Shown one piece after another: positions 58,120 through 64,000 of a DNA stretch of 64,000 nt. The notes beneath the pieces were generated by a model that was not told the origin of the DNA, did no database searches, and saw only the letters and a program-made list of their open reading frames with translations. The DNA lies in assembly GCA_902581445.1 (NCBI GenBank), contig CACHOG010000001.1, forward strand, positions 124,001 through 188,000. Direction: 5' to 3'. The DNA comes from an uncultured Pelagibacteraceae bacterium (GTDB taxonomy: Bacteria > Pseudomonadota > Alphaproteobacteria > Pelagibacterales > Pelagibacteraceae). Within the stretch, counting starts at the first letter, position 1. The number at the start of each line of letters is the position of its first letter. The translations under genes and the position numbers were made by a program.

Positions 58120-60152
58120 TTTATTCTTTTTTGATATCTAATCCAACCAGGGCTTTTAGTACCTTCTTCTATTTCAAAATCTTGATTAAAATCGAAATCT
58201 TGATCTTGATTTTCATTTTCGTCATTTAAAATATTTTTCTCAATAAATTTTTCTGGTAATTCTTCAATAAACCTAGACGCCATACTATCAATCCAATCTC
58301 CTTGATAAAACCTATTCATTGAAAAAGATATATAAGCTTTTTTTTTTGCTCTAGTTATACCCACATAGGCAAGTCTTCTTTCCTCCTCTAAACCTTTCTC
58401 TCCTTTTTCTTCTATAGATTTTTGATGTGGAAATAAACCTTCCTCCCAACCAGGTAAGAAAACCACATCAAATTCTAAACCCTTCGATGCGTGCATGGTC
58501 ATTAAATTAATTTTTTGTCCATCCCATTCTTGGTCGATGGATGTAGCTAAAGAGACGTGTTCTAAGAAACTCTCTAAATTATCAAATTCCTTCATTGCAC
58601 TTAATAGTTCTTTAATATTTTCTAGTCTATTTTCATTTTCTAAATCTTTTTTATTTTTCAACATCAAAGAATAACCTGACTCATCAAGTATAACTTGTAA
58701 TAATTTAACATGATAAATATTTTTTATTTTATAATCATTTTTCCATTTACTAAGAAAATTTAAAAAGCTACTTAATCCAACTTTTGCTTTTGGTTTAATT
58801 TTATTTATCTCAATTAGTTTTTTAGATGCACTTACAAGTGAAAGAAAATTTATTTTTGCATAGTCGTGTATCAACTTTATAGTACTGTCTCCCACTGATC
58901 TTTTAGGATTGTTAACTATACGTTCAAAAGCCAAATCATCTTTTTCTTGATAAACCAATCTTAAATAAGCAATACAATCCTTAATCTCTGCTCTTTCATA
59001 AAATTTTGTGCCACCTATAATTCTATAAGGCAATCCAATTTTTAGAAACCGCTCTTCAAATTCCCTTGTTTGAAATATAGCTCTTACTAAAATTGTAATA
59101 CTATTTAATGAAAAAGTTTTTTTAAGTCTTTTTTCAATTTCATCACTTAAACCAATTGCTTCGTCTTTTCCATTTCTATAACAACTAAGTTTAATCAAGT
59201 CCCCTTCACTTGATTGAGAAGTTAAAGTTTTACCAACTCTTTTCTTGTTATTAGATATAAGAGTTGAGGCAACTGATAAGATATTCTGAGTAGATCTATA
59301 ATTTTGTTCAAGTCTGATTATTTTTGTATCTTTATATATTTTATCAAATTCTAGAAAATTTTTTATCTCCGCTCCTCTCCAGCTATAAATTGACTGGTCA
59401 TCATCCCCAACACAGCAAATATTTTTATTTAACTTTGCTAAAATATTAAGCCATTTGCTTTGTATGTAATTTGTATCTTGATATTCGTCTACTAGAATAT
59501 ATTTAAAATTTTTATTATAAATTTCACAAATATCTTTATTTGTCTCTAAGATATTAACACAATGCAAAATAAGATCTCCAAAATCACAACAGTTTAAATC
59601 TATTAGTTTTTGCTGATAAATTTTATAAACTGGTAGAATTATTTTTTCAAAGATATCTTTTTTACTTAAGATAACATTTTTAGGATACCATCCATTATTT
59701 TTCCATTTGTCTATGATTGCAAGTATTAGTTTTGGTGAGATTTTTTTAATATCAATATTTTCAGATTTACAGATATTTTTTATGAGTCTTATTTGGTCAT
59801 CAGTATCCAGAATTGTGAAATTTGAGGTTAGACCAGCTGCCTTTGCGTGTCTTCTCAAAATTTTTGCACATATTGAATGAAAGGTGCCAAGCCAAGATAG
59901 GCCTACAGCTTCAGATTTAAGTATCTTGCTTACTCTTGAATGCATTTCTTTTGCGGCTTTATTTGTAAAAGTGACGGATAATATTTGGTTTGGAAAAGCT
60001 TTTTTATTTTTTATTATATGCGCAATTCTAGATGTTAATACTTTAGTTTTACCCGATCCAGCCCCGGCGACTACCAAAATAGGCCCATCAGTGTTTATTA
60101 CAGCCTCTTTTTGAGCAGAATTAAGATCTTGTAAATAATTTAAATTTATCAT
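58116..60152 (-). CDS. uvrD: UvrD/PcrA/Rep-type DNA helicase
   Basis: LNSAQKEAVINTDGPILVVAGAGSGKTKVLTSRIAHII; VDEYQDTN; GDDDQSIYSWRGAE; LEQNYRST; MTMHASKGLEFDVVFLPGWEEGLFPH. Confidence 0.97.
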   Translation of the reverse strand: MINLNYLQDLNSAQKEAVINTDGPILVVAGAGSGKTKVLTSRIAHIIKNKKAFPNQILSVTFTNKAAKEMHSRVSKILKSEAVGLSWLGTFHSICAKILRRHAKAAGLTSNFTILDTDDQIRLIKNICKSENIDIKKISPKLILAIIDKWKNNGWYPKNVILSKKDIFEKIILPVYKIYQQKLIDLNCCDFGDLILHCVNILETNKDICEIYNKNFKYILVDEYQDTNYIQSKWLNILAKLNKNICCVGDDDQSIYSWRGAEIKNFLEFDKIYKDTKIIRLEQNYRSTQNILSVASTLISNNKKRVGKTLTSQSSEGDLIKLSCYRNGKDEAIGLSDEIEKRLKKTFSLNSITILVRAIFQTREFEERFLKIGLPYRIIGGTKFYERAEIKDCIAYLRLVYQEKDDLAFERIVNNPKRSVGDSTIKLIHDYAKINFLSLVSASKKLIEINKIKPKAKVGLSSFLNFLSKWKNDYKIKNIYHVKLLQVILDESGYSLMLKNKKDLENENRLENIKELLSAMKEFDNLESFLEHVSLATSIDQEWDGQKINLMTMHASKGLEFDVVFLPGWEEGLFPHQKSIEEKGEKGLEEERRLAYVGITRAKKKAYISFSMNRFYQGDWIDSMASRFIEELPEKFIEKNILNDENENQDQDFDFNQDFEIEEGTKSPGWIRYQKRIK

Positions 60153-60185
60153 TTATAAACAACCATTATAAATCATTTTAGTTTT

Positions 60186-61634
60186 ATGAAAAAAATAAAT
60201 TTTAATATAAAATTAAATTTTAAGATTGGCATTTTCACTTTTGCTAGTTTATTTTTCTTATATCTATTATATCTATCAATACCAAGCTTGTATGACAGTG
60301 GAAGGGTTCAAAAAGTCCTTTATGACAAATTAATTCAAGAGTTCCAACTTAATTTTAGCCTCTCAAGCGATATAACTTATAGAATCCTCCCTCAACCACA
60401 TTTTTACATAAAGGATACTAAAATTTTTGAAAATCAAAAAAAAGTTTTTGAAGAGATAGGCGAAGTTAAGGATTTAAGAATCTACATAAGTAAAAAAAAT
60501 TTTTTTGATAAAGATAATATTTATATAAACAAAATTGCTCTTTCGAGGTGTAATTTTTTTTTCAAGAGAGAAAATTTAGATTATATCTCAAACTTATTAA
60601 ATAGAGATCTCTCTGAAAAAAAAATTTTAATAAAAAAAAGTAAACTCTTTTTTAATGATAAAAGTGATAATATTATTTTTATATATTCAATAAAAAACTT
60701 AAATTTTTATAAAAATCAAAAAGAAAATAGCAATCAAATTAAAACTAGAGGAAATATATTTAAAATTCCAGTTAAACTTTTTTGGCAAAAAAATTTTAAC
60801 AATAATAACACTATTCTCAATTTTAAAGCAGAAAAAGTAGATATTGAGTTCACTAATAAAGGAAATTTAATTAATGAAAATTATTTTTATGAAAACAGTT
60901 TTAATATTTTAACTAACAATTTAAAAACTAAATACGAAATAATGAATAAGAGTATAAAATTAAATTCAACAAAATCATTTATAAAAAATACACCAATTAG
61001 CTACTCTGGGAATATAGAATTATCACCCTTTAGTTTTCAAATTATGATAGACGCTAAAGAGATAGATCTTGAATACTTTTTAAATAACACTTTCTTAATA
61101 AGTGAAATCATCTCTTCGAATATTTTAACGAATAAAAATATTAATGGACAATTTAGGCTTAGAACAAGAAAACTAAATAAAATAAGATTATTTGATCAGG
61201 TAGACATAAACATAAATTTCGAGGAAGGCAGTATAAATCTTGATAAATCTTATTTATTAAATAATAAATTTGCTAAAATATTAATTTATAATACAAATTT
61301 TGGAATTGTTGATGGAGGTTCTATTTTAAATGGTGAAATAAAATTAAATATTTTTGATTATGATCATTTTTATAGAACATTTTCTGTTTCCAAAAAAAAA
61401 AGATTAAAAAAAAAATTTGAAAATATAATTTTTTACTTCACTTTTAATTTAAATAATTCGAAATTTTCAATAGATAAAATAAACTTTTTAAATTATGAGG
61501 GTAAAGTCATGCAATCAAAAAATGTAGATGATTTTGTTGAAGATAATTATGAAACACGTTTTAAAATCTCCAATAATGTATTATTTAAAAACTTTATGAG
61601 GAAAGTTTTAAATATTTATTTAGATGAGGGATAA
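60186..61634 (+). CDS. AsmA-like protein
   Basis: N-terminal TM then YDSGRVQKVLYDKLIQEFQLNFSLSSDITYRILPQPHFYIKDTKIF; beta-rich repeats. Confidence 0.7.
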   Translation: MKKINFNIKLNFKIGIFTFASLFFLYLLYLSIPSLYDSGRVQKVLYDKLIQEFQLNFSLSSDITYRILPQPHFYIKDTKIFENQKKVFEEIGEVKDLRIYISKKNFFDKDNIYINKIALSRCNFFFKRENLDYISNLLNRDLSEKKILIKKSKLFFNDKSDNIIFIYSIKNLNFYKNQKENSNQIKTRGNIFKIPVKLFWQKNFNNNNTILNFKAEKVDIEFTNKGNLINENYFYENSFNILTNNLKTKYEIMNKSIKLNSTKSFIKNTPISYSGNIELSPFSFQIMIDAKEIDLEYFLNNTFLISEIISSNILTNKNINGQFRLRTRKLNKIRLFDQVDININFEEGSINLDKSYLLNNKFAKILIYNTNFGIVDGGSILNGEIKLNIFDYDHFYRTFSVSKKKRLKKKFENIIFYFTFNLNNSKFSIDKINFLNYEGKVMQSKNVDDFVEDNYETRFKISNNVLFKNFMRKVLNIYLDEG

Positions 61635-63010
61635 ATCATCTTTAAAGGATTAACTACTTTATCATATTCTATACTGCTAATTAATTTTGTCTTTAAAGCT
61701 TCTTCCCTTAGAGATGTATTATTTTTGTGTGCTGATTTTGCAATTTTAGCCGCATTATCATAGCCAATTTTTGGTGCAAGTGCTGTAACAAGCATTAAAG
61801 AATTTTTTAGCAATTCCTCAATTCTTTTTTTGTTCGCTTTTATTCCATCAACACAGAAATTTGCAAAATTTTTTGAACTATCTGATAATAAACTTATAGA
61901 CTGTATTATATTGTGAGCTATCAATGGTTTAAAAACATTTAATTCAAAGTGTCCATGTGATCCTGCAATTGTTATTCCACTATGATTTCCAATAACTTTT
62001 GTGCAAACCATAGTAATTGCTTCGCACTGTGTTGGATTTACCTTACCTGGCATAATAGATGATCCAGCCTCGTTCTCTGGTAATTTTAATTCAGAGTACC
62101 CCGCTCTTGGTCCAGATCCTAGAAATCTAATATCATTTGCAATTTTCATTAAACTTACTGCTGTAGTGTTTAAACTTCCTGAAAAATTTACTATAGGATC
62201 ATGTGATGCTAAGGCGGCAAATTTATTTTTTGCGCACTTAAATGGTAATTTAGTAATTTTAGATATTTCTTTAATAATTTTTTTGTCGAAATTTTTTTTT
62301 GTATTAATTCCGGTTCCAACTGCTGTACCACCTTGAGCTAAATAATAAATTTCTTTTAAGCTTAATTTAATTCTATTAATCGAGTCTTCCAACTGAGATT
62401 GATAGCCAGAAAATTCTTGTCCAAGAGATATTGGTGTCGCGTCCTGAAGATGCGTTCTTCCAATTTTAATCACCTTGTTAAATTCGATAACCTTTTTTTT
62501 AAGTTTTTTATTCAATATTTCCAGATTTGGCAAAAGTTCACGGATTGTTTTACTTGCTATAGCTATGTGAATAGCAGAGGGAAATACATCATTTGTAGAT
62601 TGAGACTTATTTACGTGGTCATTTGGGTGAACTGGTTTTTTTGTGCCTTTTTTTCCTTTTAGTATTTCTATAGCTCTATTTGAAATCACTTCGTTAATAT
62701 TCATGTTAGTTTGTGTCCCAGATCCTGTTTGCCAAACTTTTAGGGGAAAATGGTCCTTTAATTTACCAGAGATAACTTCATCAGAAGCTTTTATGATGGC
62801 CTTGGCAATTTTTTTATCAATTTCTTTATTTTTTAAATGAACAATAGCTGCAGATTTTTTAATTACCCCTATTGATTGAATAATTATAGGATGTATAAAA
62901 GTGTCACCTATATTAAAATATTTTTTTGATCTTTCTGTTGAAGCACCCCAATATTTATCCACAGGTACACTTATTGACCCGATACTATCGAATTCTTTTC
63001 TTGTTTTCAT
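61616..63010 (-). CDS. fumC: Fumarate hydratase class II (start at the internal Met; ORF extends to 63049)
   Basis: MKTRKEFDSIGSISVPVDKYWGASTERS; GSGTQTNMNINEVISNRA; GSSIMPGKVNPTQCEA. Confidence 0.96.
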   Translation of the reverse strand: MKTRKEFDSIGSISVPVDKYWGASTERSKKYFNIGDTFIHPIIIQSIGVIKKSAAIVHLKNKEIDKKIAKAIIKASDEVISGKLKDHFPLKVWQTGSGTQTNMNINEVISNRAIEILKGKKGTKKPVHPNDHVNKSQSTNDVFPSAIHIAIASKTIRELLPNLEILNKKLKKKVIEFNKVIKIGRTHLQDATPISLGQEFSGYQSQLEDSINRIKLSLKEIYYLAQGGTAVGTGINTKKNFDKKIIKEISKITKLPFKCAKNKFAALASHDPIVNFSGSLNTTAVSLMKIANDIRFLGSGPRAGYSELKLPENEAGSSIMPGKVNPTQCEAITMVCTKVIGNHSGITIAGSHGHFELNVFKPLIAHNIIQSISLLSDSSKNFANFCVDGIKANKKRIEELLKNSLMLVTALAPKIGYDNAAKIAKSAHKNNTSLREEALKTKLISSIEYDKVVNPLKMIYPSSK

Positions 63011-63079
63011 AATATTATATTTAAGTGTATTGGTATATTTCTTATACATTATGTTTAAATATAATCAAATAGGAGTGAT

Positions 63080-63454
63080 ATGACAAATTTTGAAAAAGTT
63101 GGTTTGTTTATGAAAACATTTAAGCAGGAAGTAAAAACATCAGCTAGTTTAGGTTCAAGTAAAATTATCAAATTAAGAGTTAGTTTGATAGAGGAGGAAT
63201 TGAGTGAGTTAAAAGAGGCACTAAAACAAAAAAATTTGGTAGAGGTAGCAGACGCCCTTACTGATATTTTATACGTTACTTACGGGGCTGGTCATGCTTT
63301 TGGATTAAATTTAGACGCTTGTTTTAATGAAGTCCAGGAATCAAACATGAGCAAATTAGATAACGTTGGCGAACCAATCTTTAATGAAAAAGGAAAAATA
63401 ATGAAGGGTCCAAATTATTTTGCTCCTAATTTATCTAGATTGATTAAAAATTAA
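63080..63454 (+). CDS. MazG/PRA-PH-like nucleotide pyrophosphohydrolase
   Basis: LRVSLIEEELSELKEALKQKNLVEVADALTDILYVTYGAGHAFGL (EExxE...ExxD metal-binding pattern). Confidence 0.82.
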   Translation: MTNFEKVGLFMKTFKQEVKTSASLGSSKIIKLRVSLIEEELSELKEALKQKNLVEVADALTDILYVTYGAGHAFGLNLDACFNEVQESNMSKLDNVGEPIFNEKGKIMKGPNYFAPNLSRLIKN

Positions 63455-64000
63455 TCATTTTTTTTTTAAAAAAGCTATATTTGAAGATAAAGGCTTTTTA
63501 AGATTTCCCTCATAAGTGTAAATTCCCTCTATATTCTCAAACAGATAGCCCTGGTCTTCTTTGCTAAGAATCTGAGATTTGAAATATTCTTTATTTTTTA
63601 TTTTGATTAACATTTCTTCAATGAAAATTTCTTTACCATTACTATCGTTTAAATGTTTTTGATCTTTAGGCGCATTGAAATCTTCTATAATATAAAAACT
63701 GCTACTATCAACTTTTTTTAAGAAAAATTTAAGGTTTTTGATTATATGCGTTAAAATATGTGATCCATCATCAATTATAATTTTAAACTTTTTATTGTTT
63801 ATAAATTTTTTTAAATCGTTAAATTCTTTTGTAACTGTCAAATCACAGTTTATGAACTTCATTCTTTTAGATTTGTAACTGAACTTAAAATTTCTATCTA
63901 CACCGTAAATATTTGCTTTGGGAAAGTAAATTGTAAATGCAGCTGATGATGCACCAAGCCATGTACCTATTTCTAGTAGATCAAAGTTTTGACTTCTAAA
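63455..64000 (-). CDS. Class I SAM methyltransferase, partial (continues past window end)
   Basis: Minus-strand reading upstream of the track ORF start continues in frame: FRSQNFDLLEIGTWLGASSAAFTIYFPKANIYGVDRNFKFSYKSKRMKFINCDLTV...IIDDGSH. Confidence 0.75.
   Translation of the reverse strand, partial: FRSQNFDLLEIGTWLGASSAAFTIYFPKANIYGVDRNFKFSYKSKRMKFINCDLTVTKEFNDLKKFINNKKFKIIIDDGSHILTHIIKNLKFFLKKVDSSSFYIIEDFNAPKDQKHLNDSNGKEIFIEEMLIKIKNKEYFKSQILSKEDQGYLFENIEGIYTYEGNLKKPLSSNIAFLKKK

Noticed and set aside
62001-62336. 111-aa plus-strand ORF antisense to fumC
   Set aside because: fumC is unambiguous on the minus strand
63011-63049. 13-residue N-terminal extension of FumC
   Set aside because: The internal Met (MKTRKEFDSIGSISVP) matches the usual FumC start; the extension is probably leader sequence
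1-64000. CRISPR arrays, IS elements, integrases, prophage genes, toxin-antitoxin or restriction-modification systems
   Set aside because: Looked for and none recognised; the MazG-like gene at 63080 is a housekeeping-type pyrophosphohydrolase rather than evidence of a toxin-antitoxin pair

Overview
The window is AT-rich and looks like an alphaproteobacterial SAR11 / Candidatus Pelagibacter-type streamlined genome (inferred from base composition, gene density and protein families; no search was run). It has two parts. (1) ~1-42,600 is a dense surface-glycan / nucleotide-sugar island matching the 'hypervariable region 2' known from Pelagibacter, which sits between the 23S and 5S rRNA genes. It encodes glycosyltransferases, FkbM and other methyltransferases, NDP-sugar epimerases/dehydratases, DegT aminotransferases, a nonulosonic-acid (NeuB/NeuA/NeuD/KdsC-like) locus with a GT29-type sialyltransferase, an ABC flippase and a WecA-like initiating transferase. 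(2) ~42,630-64,000 is the conserved flank: 5S rRNA, rpmJ, pntAA-pntAB-pntB, a transaldolase-like gene, a small glycan insert, then murB-ddl-ftsQ-(degenerate ftsA)-lpxC-bamD-ligA, pepP, uvrD, an AsmA-like gene, fumC and a MazG-like gene. The best candidates for something undescribed are: (a) a minus-strand pentose-phosphate/GtrA-like operon at 1-4814 (AraD, a GtrA::ribulose-phosphate-3-epimerase fusion, a nucleotidyltransferase::histidine-phosphatase fusion, a 2H phosphoesterase, a sugar nucleotidyltransferase, and a GT2); (b) a nonulosonate locus with a GT29 sialyltransferase and a CBS::DegT fusion; (c) an aldo/keto reductase fused to a possible isocyanide-synthase-like (Dit1/PvcA) domain; (d) a miniature FtsA with no ftsZ beside it; (e) a 5S rRNA gene whose 3' end abuts the rpmJ start codon. 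No mobile elements, CRISPR arrays or tRNA genes were recognised.
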